DNA from: Pedobacter sp. Hv1
GTDB lineage: Bacteria; Bacteroidota; Bacteroidia; Sphingobacteriales; Sphingobacteriaceae
DNA: 64,000 nt
Assembly (NCBI RefSeq): GCF_001412215.1
Contig: NZ_LLWP01000012.1
Coordinates: 1-64,000 of the forward strand
Direction of reading: 5' to 3'
This document shows positions 47,474 through 56,097 of this stretch, piece after piece. The position numbers were made by a program, and so were the translations under genes. Position 1 is the first letter of the stretch. Each line of letters begins with the position of its first letter. Below the pieces are notes generated by a model, which was not told the DNA's origin, made no database searches, and worked only from the letters and a program-made list of their open reading frames with translations.

Positions 47474-48355
47474 TTATTGTTTATTTAAAATCTGAAGCAT
47501 CCTGCCCGCCTCAATATCCATTCTCGAAAATGCAAACCATTTTTTACCCAGGTCTTTGAGTGATGCCCCGATGTGGTATAGTTCTGTATTATCAACTATC
47601 ATAAATCGGTCGTGGGCATCGGAAAAAAGCTCAATATCTACCGGAGGATATTGGCTATTGTAGCGTTGTAAGTCTAATCGTAATTGACTACTGATGCTTT
47701 TGGTGTAAATAGTGGCGGTTACACTACTGTTTCGCTTGCCTAATATGGTCAGTACAGTATCATCCACATAATTATCAAGCAGGATAATAGAACTTTTGGC
47801 ATTGCGAATAATATCAGAAACAAAGGTATAGGCATCAAAAATTTGCCCATTGTAGAAAATACCTTTATCGTTGTGGAGTTTATCGCTTTCCATAGCTTTA
47901 AAAATTTCTTCAAATTTTTGGTCGGCTTTCAATTGCTTCAACTCAATATTATCCAAACGATGAAACAAAGCAGCATTGCTGATAAGCATTCTACGCATTT
48001 CTACAAAGGCTTCCATGATTTCAACACTGACTTTAACCGCTATATCCGAACGGAGTATAGCAGAAGCCATTGCGATCCCTTGTTCTGTAAAAACATGAGA
48101 CAAATAGCGTCTTCCACCGTAATTTAAACTTGAGGTTCCAATTTGGAACCTCAAGTTTTCAACTTCCTCTTCGGTCAGTTGAAAGCAAAAAGAGATAGGA
48201 AATCGCTCAATGTTTCTTTTTACAGCTTTGTTCAGGTTCTTTGTTTCCACTTGGTATAAGGAAGCAAGGTCACTATCCAACATCACTTGCTTACCACGTA
48301 TGGTATAAATCAAGTTCTTAATTTCCATTAGGCTAATAGCAGGTCTATTTTCCAT
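47474..48355 (-). CDS. ORF6N-domain protein with PLD-like C-terminus
   Basis: 293 aa. The N-terminal ORF6N/KilA-N-type DNA-binding domain (GKQVMLDSDLASLYQVETKN) is followed by the usual HVFTEQGIAMASAIL segment. The C-terminal part has SIILLDNYVDD and HDRFMIVDN, resembling a phospholipase-D-like fold with HDR in place of HKD, so nuclease activity is doubtful. Start overlaps the topB stop (TAATG). Role in the ICE unknown. Confidence 0.82.
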   Translation of the reverse strand: MENRPAISLMEIKNLIYTIRGKQVMLDSDLASLYQVETKNLNKAVKRNIERFPISFCFQLTEEEVENLRFQIGTSSLNYGGRRYLSHVFTEQGIAMASAILRSDIAVKVSVEIMEAFVEMRRMLISNAALFHRLDNIELKQLKADQKFEEIFKAMESDKLHNDKGIFYNGQIFDAYTFVSDIIRNAKSSIILLDNYVDDTVLTILGKRNSSVTATIYTKSISSQLRLDLQRYNSQYPPVDIELFSDAHDRFMIVDNTELYHIGASLKDLGKKWFAFSRMDIEAGRMLQILNKQ

Positions 48356-50439
48356 TACTTTTTGTGGGTTTTATTTTTGGCAAATTCAAAAGAGGTATTG
48401 TACTCCTCATTCAACACGATATAGGCATCGAATTTCTTTCCGGCTTTGCTTGTCATTCCTTTGATGAGTGAAGTCTTTCCTTTACTGATAAGACTTTCAA
48501 TATCGGCTATGCCAATTTGTACGCCGCACACATTTCGGAACTGAACCCAGCCACAAATCTCATCGGGACATTTCACGATTTTATCACGGATAATGAGTTG
48601 CTGGCTTTTGCATTTTGGACAAACCAATTTAGGTAGGTTGTTTTGGGTAATGGAAGTTTGCAGCAATTCGTTGGTAATAGATGAAGCGTATTTCTCCATT
48701 TCATGTTGAAATGCTCCTGCATCGGCTTCGCTGTTTTCGATTTTCTGCAATGTAAGTTCCCATTCGGCAGTCATTGCAACGTCCGCAATTTTTCGGTCTT
48801 TGACCAACTCATATACCTGTAATCCTTTTTCGGTAGGGACTAAGGATTTTTTTTCTCTTTGGATATAATTTCGAGTAAACAGGGTTTCGATTATCGCAGC
48901 TCTTGTAGCTGGAGTACCGATACCAATATTTTGTAAAGCCTTGCGTTCGTCTTCATTTTCGATTTCCTTTCCTGCGCTTTCCATAGCCGACAAAAGCCCT
49001 GCTTCAGTATAAAGCACAGGCGGTTTGGTTTTCTTTTCCAAAACGGAGGCTTCTTTTATTTTGAGTTCATTGCCCTTTTTCAGTTCAGGCAAATCTTGTA
49101 TAGGCTCGGTATCATCGTCCGAAAAACTTCCCTTAATGGAACGCCAACCAGCTTCCATAACCTTACTACCTTTTACGGTAAAGTCATAATGCAATACTTG
49201 TAAACCGACATCAGTTATCTCTTTGATACAGGCTTGTGAAAGGGCTTCGAGCAACCGAAAGGCAATCATATCGTAAATGGCATTTTCCTTTGCGTTCAAT
49301 GCTGACGGGATTTTGTCTGTAACCAATAATCCGTGGTGGTCGGTAACACGTAAATCGTTCACGATACGTTTAGTGAAACGTCCCCATTTCATTTTTGACA
49401 CGCCTTGCTTACAGGTTTCCCTGTCCTGCAAAGCCCTCATGAGTTTGGGAATTTCTGCCCATATGTCTTCAGGAATGTATTTGCTTCCAGTACGTGGATA
49501 AGTGATAAACTTCTTTTCGTAAAGATTTTGAGCAATATTGAGGGTTTCTTCGGCAGAAAGGTTCAGCTTTTTGTTGGCTTCCTTTTGCAAGCCAGTCAGG
49601 TCGAACAATAAAGGCGGTTGTTCTGTAACGTTTTTGGTTTCTACCGATATAACTGTTGCAGTTTCGCTTCGCTGAATGGCTTTCAGCGTATCATCGGCGA
49701 GTTTTTGGTCTTTCAATTTAGATTTGGAAAGACTTTTAAAATCTATTAGATCCTTATTGTGTAATAGCTGTATCTGCCAGTATTTCTTTATCGAGAAATT
49801 TTTGTTTTCCAAATAGCGTTTGCATATCAAGGCTAGTGTTGGTGTCTGTACTCTTCCAAGCGAATAGATGCCATTGTCGGCGGCTATGGAAAGTGCCTGT
49901 GTAGCATTGATACCTACGAGCCAATCGGCACGACTTCTACCTTGTGCTGCTTGATACAAGCCGTCAAATTCTTTTCCGTCTTTCAGGTTATCAAAGCCTT
50001 GCTTTATTGCCTTTTCGGTAAGTGAGCTTATCCAAAGGCGTTCAAAGGGTTTGTTGCATTTGAGGTATTCGTAAATATAGCGAAATATCAGTTCGCCCTC
50101 ACGTCCTGCATCGGTAGCGACAATAATGCTGTGACTACGATTAAAAAGCTGTTCGATAACTTTCAGTTGCTTTAATGCTCCTGTGTCAGTAGTATAGCCT
50201 TTTTCTTTTTTAACCTTGCGAACGGTTAATAAAAACTGGTTGGGTAATATGGGAAGAGATGCCTTATTAAATCCTGAGATCCCATAATCTTCGGGCATTC
50301 CCAATCCTATAAGATGTCCGAATGCCCACGTGACAAAATAGCCGTTACCTGTAAGGTAGCCGTCTTTTTTATCAGATGCACCCACAAGTCCAGCTATTTC
50401 TCTTGCTACGCTTGGTTTTTCTGCAATAATTGTTTTCAT
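48355..50439 (-). CDS. topB: DNA topoisomerase III (TopB)
   Basis: 694 aa type IA topoisomerase. N-terminal Toprim domain (IIAEKPSVAREIAGLVGA; ATDAGREGELIFR), the active-site Tyr314 in FITYPRTGSKYIP, and a C-terminal zinc-finger-like LVCPKCKSQQ plus CPDEICGW. ICE-borne TopB belongs to the excision region of CTnDOT-like elements and helps resolve DNA during excision or transfer. Seven nt after the DUF3945 gene. Confidence 0.95.
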   Translation of the reverse strand: MKTIIAEKPSVAREIAGLVGASDKKDGYLTGNGYFVTWAFGHLIGLGMPEDYGISGFNKASLPILPNQFLLTVRKVKKEKGYTTDTGALKQLKVIEQLFNRSHSIIVATDAGREGELIFRYIYEYLKCNKPFERLWISSLTEKAIKQGFDNLKDGKEFDGLYQAAQGRSRADWLVGINATQALSIAADNGIYSLGRVQTPTLALICKRYLENKNFSIKKYWQIQLLHNKDLIDFKSLSKSKLKDQKLADDTLKAIQRSETATVISVETKNVTEQPPLLFDLTGLQKEANKKLNLSAEETLNIAQNLYEKKFITYPRTGSKYIPEDIWAEIPKLMRALQDRETCKQGVSKMKWGRFTKRIVNDLRVTDHHGLLVTDKIPSALNAKENAIYDMIAFRLLEALSQACIKEITDVGLQVLHYDFTVKGSKVMEAGWRSIKGSFSDDDTEPIQDLPELKKGNELKIKEASVLEKKTKPPVLYTEAGLLSAMESAGKEIENEDERKALQNIGIGTPATRAAIIETLFTRNYIQREKKSLVPTEKGLQVYELVKDRKIADVAMTAEWELTLQKIENSEADAGAFQHEMEKYASSITNELLQTSITQNNLPKLVCPKCKSQQLIIRDKIVKCPDEICGWVQFRNVCGVQIGIADIESLISKGKTSLIKGMTSKAGKKFDAYIVLNEEYNTSFEFAKNKTHKK

Positions 50440-50445
50440 AATTGA

Positions 50446-51918
50446 TTACCTTTTTACGCCTTTGGACTTTGCAGGAGCTTTGGGCTTTTCCTGTTGTTCC
50501 TGCTGCTGTTTGTTTTTTGGGTTTTGTTGCCCTGACTTCAAAGGCTCGTTGATGTTTTTGGTTGCTTCGTTGGTCTTGCCTTCCGAATTAACGGCAGTTT
50601 GCGTTTTATGGGCTTCGGTAGGTTTTACCTGTGCCTTAACCTGGCTTGGAAATTGGAAGTTCGTTTTTCCAGTTTCTGCATTGAAAGTGATATAACCTTG
50701 ATACGGTTGCCCTTTTTTATCTTTCAATCCGTCAATGTAAACGGTTTGGCCAGCTTTAAAATCCTTATGTTGCTCATCAGTCAATTCTTTACCTCTGAAT
50801 GTTTTTGGAGCTTCCTGCGTCTGACTTTGCTGGTTGGTTCGTTGATTGTTCTGTCCATTGCTTTGCGTTTGCCTATTGGAATTATTACGGTCAAAAAGAA
50901 ACTCCACATAGTGTTTGTCTGCATTGAACTGTACCGTTGCTGAAAATTCTGTTCCTTTCGTGGAAATCATACCCTCTAACTTTAGTGGATTACCCTCCAT
51001 TAAAGTTTGTTTTTGTACATCATTCAGTTTTACGCCCTTAATTTCATCGGGAATTTTTATGAAATCCGTTCGTAATGCAATTACATCGTTTGTCAACCTA
51101 TCTATACTAATAATGGATGGCATTAGGTCGCCTGTTTTTGAATTGACCAGATTAACTACACGCCCCATATTGCCCGTTTCGAGCAGGTTTTTCTTGTCCT
51201 CATCCGTAAACTTATGTCCGAAAAACTCAAAATGCAGGTTGGGTTCTTTTTTTATACCATGTATTGCCACTACAACTTTCCCGTCTTCTGCTTGCTGTAA
51301 AGACAGGCGGGCATCAGTTCGGAGGATAGTACCACCGAGGTTAACACCAATCGGTAGGAGTTCATTGGTTTTATAACCTTTCAATAAAGGTTCAAGCAGG
51401 TTCCTCTTTTCAAGGTATTCCTTGCTTAATCCAAGATTGGTCATAGTGTCCCAATCAATCTGTTCCGGTTTGTAGCGGTATTCGCTGGTTTCCGGTGTTG
51501 TTTTTTGTGTTGCTTTCATATCATTTTTATTTTCTTGTTTTTTATCCTGTGGCGGTTGCGTCTTCACTTCGTGTTCTTTCATCACTTTTTCGCCTTCTGG
51601 AGTTGGCTTATTCACCTGTTTTTGCATTTCCTGTGCTTTTTCAACAGCAACAGGCGCAGGCACTTTGAAGAAAGTAAAGTTTGTCGGGTTCTTTAACTGG
51701 CTGAAAAAATTGGAGAAGAAGTTGGAAAAGAAATCACCGCTTTTGTCCACATGCATAAATTGGTTTTGGTTTTTCTTTGTGGGATCAACGGTTTCCATTT
51801 TTCCGTTTTCGTCAATACTTTTTACGGCTTGGATTTTCATTTTCTCTTTATCCAGCACCAGCAATATGTCCGAAAGCTGTTCGGGCATATCCTGTTTGTT
51901 CGTAGTTTCTTCACTCAT
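50446..51918 (-). CDS. DUF3945 ICE protein
   Basis: 490 aa, hydrophilic. N-terminal QLSDILLVLDKEKMKIQAVK and two or three repeated DUF3945-like segments (GKELTDEQHKDFKAGQTVYI; KFTDEDKKNLLETGNMGRVV; LNDVQKQTLMEGNPLKLEGM) are separated by Gln/Asn/Lys-rich linkers. Common just upstream of topB in Bacteroidota ICEs; function unknown. First gene of the operon controlled from copy D. Confidence 0.82.
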   Translation of the reverse strand: MSEETTNKQDMPEQLSDILLVLDKEKMKIQAVKSIDENGKMETVDPTKKNQNQFMHVDKSGDFFSNFFSNFFSQLKNPTNFTFFKVPAPVAVEKAQEMQKQVNKPTPEGEKVMKEHEVKTQPPQDKKQENKNDMKATQKTTPETSEYRYKPEQIDWDTMTNLGLSKEYLEKRNLLEPLLKGYKTNELLPIGVNLGGTILRTDARLSLQQAEDGKVVVAIHGIKKEPNLHFEFFGHKFTDEDKKNLLETGNMGRVVNLVNSKTGDLMPSIISIDRLTNDVIALRTDFIKIPDEIKGVKLNDVQKQTLMEGNPLKLEGMISTKGTEFSATVQFNADKHYVEFLFDRNNSNRQTQSNGQNNQRTNQQSQTQEAPKTFRGKELTDEQHKDFKAGQTVYIDGLKDKKGQPYQGYITFNAETGKTNFQFPSQVKAQVKPTEAHKTQTAVNSEGKTNEATKNINEPLKSGQQNPKNKQQQEQQEKPKAPAKSKGVKR

Positions 51919-51931
51919 AATTTAAAAATTT

Positions 51932-52006
51932 TAAAGTTAGATGCCGAAAGTAAAGAAGGTGTTCACTGCATTGCACTAATTGGCACTCAGAGGCAGTATT
52001 TGTCAC
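51932..52006 (-). promoter_or_regulatory. Shared ICE repeat element, copy D, with -7-like box
   Basis: On the minus strand 51980-52006 reads TGACAAATACTGCCTCTGA, then GCCA after two bases. TAACTTTA (minus strand of 51932-51939) lies 43 nt nearer the gene. The element overlaps the stop codon of the upstream HTH gene. Probable control site of DUF3945-topB-ORF6N. Confidence 0.62.
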
Positions 52007-52311
52007 TTACTGGCGTTCAATTTAGTTGTAGGAGGATTAAAACTTTCCCGGATAAACTGATGCACATCAGACAGCTTATAATACAGTTTTCCACTTATGG
52101 TGTAATAGGGAAGTTTTCCAATGGAGCGATACCGTTGCAGGGAACGATTGCTAATTTTCAGCATTTGAAGTAAATCCTGATTATCGAGCAACTCTTCACC
52201 ATCTATACTATTGCGTTTCTTTTGCAACTCGTCTATATTGTCACCCAACATATCGAGGCGCCCCATCAACCGATCCATCCAAGCCAAAAATTCCATTCTG
52301 TCAATATTCAT
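52003..52311 (-). CDS. Small HTH protein (excisionase-like)
   Basis: 102 aa. Helical N-terminus, then a winged-helix HTH_17-like motif (LDNQDLLQMLKISNRSLQRY; KLPYYTISGKLYYKLSDVHQ). Size and place match Xis-type proteins of CTnDOT-family excision regions. Twelve nt after the next HTH gene. Confidence 0.78.
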   Translation of the reverse strand: MNIDRMEFLAWMDRLMGRLDMLGDNIDELQKKRNSIDGEELLDNQDLLQMLKISNRSLQRYRSIGKLPYYTISGKLYYKLSDVHQFIRESFNPPTTKLNASK

Positions 52312-52323
52312 AGGGATATACTT

Positions 52324-52692
52324 TTAAGGGTTCATACCTGTTTTTTTATCTGCCTTTAGCTTTCTGCCTTTTTCGATATAACTTTTACCTTTTACCATAA
52401 GCTCCTGCACATACTCGTCACTACTCTGTATTGCATTGGCATTAAGCAAATCCTTAATTGCTCCAATGGTGTAGAAATACTGACCATACATTTTTGAATA
52501 AGCGATCTCACCTTTGGTTCGCATTCGCCATAAGGTTTTCTCGCTGATGTGCAGGTATTGGCATACCTCGTGGTTATTGAGCCACAGGTCATCATAACTT
52601 TTGTCTTCTTGTCTTTTCAGGTAGTCGGCAATGGCGTTGATACGGCTGTTAAGCTGTTGCCATGCTTCTTCTTCAATAGTTATTATTTTCAT
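52324..52692 (-). CDS. Second small HTH protein (excisionase-like)
   Basis: 122 aa from MKIITIEEEAWQQLN (52692); the longer frame to 52752 is unlikely. HTH_17-type motif (LNNHEVCQYLHISEKTLWRM; SKMYGQYFYTIGAIKDLL). Forms a pair with the preceding gene, as Xis2c/Xis2d-like proteins do in related ICEs. Confidence 0.76.
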   Translation of the reverse strand: MKIITIEEEAWQQLNSRINAIADYLKRQEDKSYDDLWLNNHEVCQYLHISEKTLWRMRTKGEIAYSKMYGQYFYTIGAIKDLLNANAIQSSDEYVQELMVKGKSYIEKGRKLKADKKTGMNP

Positions 52693-52721
52693 TGCACAGT
52701 ATTTAAAGTTCACTATGCAAA

Positions 52722-52795
52722 ATTGTGAAAGGTGGTAGTCTTTGTCTGCCAACCTTTACCCATTGGTTTGACGATTTTTTGAAAATTTTCACAAT
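52722..52795. repeat. Inverted repeat upstream of the HTH pair
   Basis: ATTGTGAAA (52722-52730) and TTTCACAAT (52787-52795) are exact inverted copies 56 nt apart, 30-100 nt before the HTH gene. Possible two-site operator, perhaps for RteC or self-regulation. Confidence 0.4.
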
Positions 52796-52941
52796 CTCAG
52801 AAAACACTTTTATAATAAGAGTTTTGAAGTATTTGAGATATTTTTCAATAGCATTTTGGTACTGTTTGCCAATTGGTAGATATGGGCAAAGAAAAAGCAG
52901 CACATTTTGTGTACTGCTTGTAAACTGCTCTGTTGATGTAG

Positions 52942-53787
52942 TTAAAGGTCTTTATCCATGTATTCCTCTAATGAAGCTTTAAGCTGGTCTAAAAATGCCG
53001 TTCGGGAGCCACTTCGGGTTTTCATTCGGTGGAAAGAGTGATGTATATCGTTTAAGGGAGTTCGGAATAACACCTGAAAAATCAAAGCTAATTTTCGGAT
53101 GCCTACTTTTCCGTATGCAATAGAATTTGAAGCATATAGGGCGTATATCAGTTCGATAAGTGCATTTTGAGAATTTGTCCACGAAATATCCTTGTTAGCA
53201 TCCAAATTCTGCAAAATTGTATCGGGATTTTCTTCGGGATTGATTTTAGTAAGCACATAGGTGTAAAGTAGTTCATTCGCTACAATGTGGGCTATTTTGT
53301 TATCAAAATATGTTGAAAAGCTGAGGTCAATTTCAAATACGACACTTTTTAAACCATCATGATAGTTGATTTGTCCGAGCCTGAAATAACTGTGTTCACG
53401 ATCTGTTCTGCCAGCACGATAATACCTATAAAAATCTTCATTGCAAATACTTTCTTTATATTCTGATTTGAGGCTTTTTAATAGATTTTCATAATAGCTT
53501 TGATGTATTTTGCCATTGCTCACGGGGCAGGTTGTTTCGATGCGGAAGAGTTTGTTATAGTAAATAAGCTTCCCTAAGATGTTTGGTTTAATGTTCTTGA
53601 AAAAATTAATCTCTTGTTGCTCATTTGCAAATCCATCCCGTAAGATTTGAGATTTTATTTCACATATCATTTCCTTTAGAAATAAGGTCATTTGATAAGC
53701 CTCTTCCGGCATCTGCATCATTTGAGAAGAGAGTTTATCTTCCTGATGCTGAATTTGTGCTAATATTTTATTCAACACGATTTCCAT
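52942..53787 (-). CDS. rteC: RteC-type ICE regulator (copy 2)
   Basis: 281 aa, clearly paralogous to 36911-37741: INFFKNIKPNILGKLIYYNK, YRYYRAGRTD, WTNSQNALIELIYALYASNS. It is next to the HTH/topB excision region, the position expected for the RteC that controls excision. Confidence 0.88.
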   Translation of the reverse strand: MEIVLNKILAQIQHQEDKLSSQMMQMPEEAYQMTLFLKEMICEIKSQILRDGFANEQQEINFFKNIKPNILGKLIYYNKLFRIETTCPVSNGKIHQSYYENLLKSLKSEYKESICNEDFYRYYRAGRTDREHSYFRLGQINYHDGLKSVVFEIDLSFSTYFDNKIAHIVANELLYTYVLTKINPEENPDTILQNLDANKDISWTNSQNALIELIYALYASNSIAYGKVGIRKLALIFQVLFRTPLNDIHHSFHRMKTRSGSRTAFLDQLKASLEEYMDKDL

Positions 53788-53998
53788 AGCATAGTCTTTT
53801 AGAGGTTCTCACTATTTGTTTAGAGTTGGAACTATTGTTAACATGCCAAAATTTGGAAATATTAATGAAACCAATATCACAGATTACCCCCTATGGGGGA
53901 ATTTTTATTTATGGAAAGGGAACAAAAAAGGGTAAAGTAATAATATACCTTACCCAATTATTTAGTAGATTTGCATTAATGATTTACAAGGTAATCAA

Positions 53999-54115
53999 AT
54001 GAAAGCGAGTGCAGTAAGCACCATTACTAAATCGTTACCGATAGTGTTTTCCACTCTTGTAAACTACTCTTTATTAGCCGCTTTGGGCTTTTCTGATTTT
54101 TTTTATAAAAAATAA
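53999..54115 (+). CDS. Possible 38-aa small ORF / orphan leader peptide
   Basis: ATG preceded by AAGG, 26 nt after a TAGATTTG -7-like box. The peptide (MKASAVSTITKSLPIVFSTL, continuing to GFSDFFYKK) is hydrophobic, and its stop lies immediately before a strong terminator hairpin. This resembles a leader-peptide attenuator, but the next gene is convergent. It could be a remnant cut off from its operon, a small protein, or chance. Confidence 0.35.
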   Translation: MKASAVSTITKSLPIVFSTLVNYSLLAALGFSDFFYKK

Positions 54116-54145
54116 AGCCACAGTCCCGAAAGTCTGTGGCTTTTC
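54116..54145. terminator. Bidirectional terminator
   Basis: AGCCACAG (54116-54123) pairs with CTGTGGCT (54134-54141); TTTTCTT follows on plus and TTTATTTTTT on minus. Ends the YbjQ-like transcript from the right and any transcript from the left. Confidence 0.8.
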
Positions 54146-54182
54146 TTATACATAGGTAAATGGTTTTTAAAGCCAAATAAGG

Positions 54183-54506
54183 TTAGTCTTCTAAAATAAC
54201 CGCTGTTCCGCTGGCCGTTACCATTAACATGCTGCCGCCATTACCAACAGTTTCATAGTCAAGATCTACACCAATAATTGCATTTGCACCCATTGCGGCT
54301 GCATATTGTTGCATCTCGCTCACTGCTGTGTTTTTGCCTTCACGCAATACTTGTTCATATGAACCAGAACGTCCACCAACAATATCACGGATACCCGCAA
54401 AAAGGTCTTTGAAAATATTTGCACCAATAATGGTTTCGCCAGTAACAAGTCCTATGTATTTAACAATTTTTTTGCCCTCTACTGTATTTGTGGTTGTAAT
54501 TAACAT
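54183..54506 (-). CDS. YbjQ/UPF0145-family protein
   Basis: 107 aa, complete family length. Pattern MLITTTNTVEGKKIVKYIGL, GGRSGSYEQVLREGK and GANAIIGVDLDYE is typical of YbjQ, a small soluble oligomeric protein of uncertain function, sometimes called heavy-metal-binding. First gene of the host-like region. Confidence 0.9.
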   Translation of the reverse strand: MLITTTNTVEGKKIVKYIGLVTGETIIGANIFKDLFAGIRDIVGGRSGSYEQVLREGKNTAVSEMQQYAAAMGANAIIGVDLDYETVGNGGSMLMVTASGTAVILED

Positions 54507-54572
54507 CTTTTCTAGGTTTTATATTTCGATGCTAGTTTTTCAGAAATGTTACATTCCACCAAAAAAAATCTT

Positions 54573-55415
54573 TTACTTGAAGTTCTTTTGCAGAAAATCA
54601 AAGATCAGATCGAAATGTTTGAGGGGCTCTCCATGCCCTCCTTCAATGGAAATATGTTGATAAGGAAAGGAGAATTTTTTTGCTTTTAAGCGGGCCATCA
54701 TTTTTTCAGACATGGGTCCAGATGGACAAATTTCATCTTTAGTTGCCGAAACCAATAAAATAGGCCCATTGATCTGTTCTACTTTGATCAGTGCTTTTTG
54801 CTCGGCTATCGTGTCTTTTAACATGGCTTCGAAAGCTCCCCTTAAATCTCTTTTCATTAAAAAAGGTACGCTTTCTTCGTTTACAGGCACAAATGGAAGC
54901 TCTTTCCCTTCAAAGCTCCAAGCTGCTGTAGAAAAATGATTGGTGTGCCCCGGAAAAACAGCGTGGCTTGGCACAATACCTACAACACACTTGATGTCTT
55001 TGAAATAACTTCCGATCAAAAGGGCTAAATCTGCACCTCTCGAACCACCGACAATGGCAATCTTATTTCGATCAATTAATGGATTTTGAGCCGCCATTGT
55101 AATGGCCGCATGTACTTTATCGATTTCGATTTTATTTAAGGTATCGGGTGCTCCCTTGCTCTTAAAATAACCGATGGCCAAAAAGGCATATCCTTGTTTA
55201 ATGAATTGGTCTCTGGTTGCTTTCCAGTAATCGCTAGTCCAGGCATTTCCTCCTTCAGAACCGCCCAATCCAACAATTAATGCTTGTTTTTTACCTTCAC
55301 CCAAAAATAATTGTGCATCTACTTGAGGTGCGTTGATCCGTTGTGCAAAGGCTGTTGCCGAAAAGAAAAGGAATAATCCTAAAAAAATGAATTTGTGATA
55401 GCTGATCTTGCTCAT
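54573..55415 (-). CDS. Secreted alpha/beta hydrolase (BAAT/dienelactone-hydrolase-like)
   Basis: 280 aa from MSKISYHK, with a signal peptide ending near AFAQ. Alpha/beta-hydrolase fold: nucleophile Ser in GGSRGADLA, acid in SATKDEICPSG, His in EGGHGEPL. Similar to acyl-CoA thioester hydrolase/BAAT C-terminal domains; the substrate is unknown, probably periplasmic. Confidence 0.82.
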   Translation of the reverse strand: MSKISYHKFIFLGLFLFFSATAFAQRINAPQVDAQLFLGEGKKQALIVGLGGSEGGNAWTSDYWKATRDQFIKQGYAFLAIGYFKSKGAPDTLNKIEIDKVHAAITMAAQNPLIDRNKIAIVGGSRGADLALLIGSYFKDIKCVVGIVPSHAVFPGHTNHFSTAAWSFEGKELPFVPVNEESVPFLMKRDLRGAFEAMLKDTIAEQKALIKVEQINGPILLVSATKDEICPSGPMSEKMMARLKAKKFSFPYQHISIEGGHGEPLKHFDLIFDFLQKNFK

Positions 55416-55480
55416 GTTTGATTTGTTTTTAACCAAAGATGAGTTTAGTTTATTTATTTCTATTTGACATAGATCAAAAA

Positions 55481-56044
55481 CTATTTTTCGGCCCTAATTC
55501 TACTCAAGGTTTCTTGCGTAATCCCTAAATAAGAAGCAACCATTCCCAGCGGGATTCGGTGATAGATATCATGGTAAAGCTCACGAAAGTGATTGTATTT
55601 TTCTTTGGCCGAAGTAAACCGCAGAGAAGTAATCCGCTCTACAATTTGGCCCAACAAGGTACCCATTGATAGGCGGGCATAACGGTCCATCTCCGGAAAA
55701 TGATCGAAAAGATAAACTAGGTCTTCTACATCAATAAAAAAAACCTTCGTATCCTCTATCGCATCAATGTAATAGATATCCAATGTCCTTTGCATAAAGC
55801 TTTTAGGAGAATTGGTCCATTCATTTACACTGCAAAAGTATTCGCTGATTTCTTTTCCGTCCTTTATAAAGTAGAGCCGTAAAATTCCTTCTTGGATAAA
55901 GTAGCTTCTGGTACAAATTTTAGCTGCATCGTGTACCAGTTCTCCCTTTTTAAATGATTTTAGTTTAATTCGCTGCAAAAGCTCTGCTTTAAGCGACTCG
56001 CTCAATTTAATATATCGACTAAAGTGGGCAATAACCTCTTCCAT
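55481..56044 (-). CDS. Crp/Fnr-family transcriptional regulator
   Basis: 187 aa. N-terminal cyclic-nucleotide-binding-like barrel (FKKGELVHDAAKICTRSYFI) and a short C-terminal HTH (IPLGMVASYLGITQETLSRI). No Fnr cysteines, so probably not an oxygen sensor. This small single-domain type is common in Bacteroidota; targets unknown. Confidence 0.88.
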   Translation of the reverse strand: MEEVIAHFSRYIKLSESLKAELLQRIKLKSFKKGELVHDAAKICTRSYFIQEGILRLYFIKDGKEISEYFCSVNEWTNSPKSFMQRTLDIYYIDAIEDTKVFFIDVEDLVYLFDHFPEMDRYARLSMGTLLGQIVERITSLRFTSAKEKYNHFRELYHDIYHRIPLGMVASYLGITQETLSRIRAEK

Positions 56045-56097
56045 TTTTGAAATTAAGTAAGCAATATAAATGATTATAGCAGCTTATCCAAAACTTG

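Larger units (their letters stand above)
53788..54182. other. Inferred right ICE end / host junction region
   Basis: Between the last ICE gene (rteC) and the first host-like gene. It contains a CCCCC-TAT-GGGGG hairpin with A/T tail (53887-53899), an imperfect inverted repeat GGTAAAGTA/TACCTTACC (53931-53954), TAGATTTG (53966-53973), a small ORF and a terminator. No integrase, tRNA end or duplicated target was identified, so the exact boundary is unknown. Confidence 0.4.
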
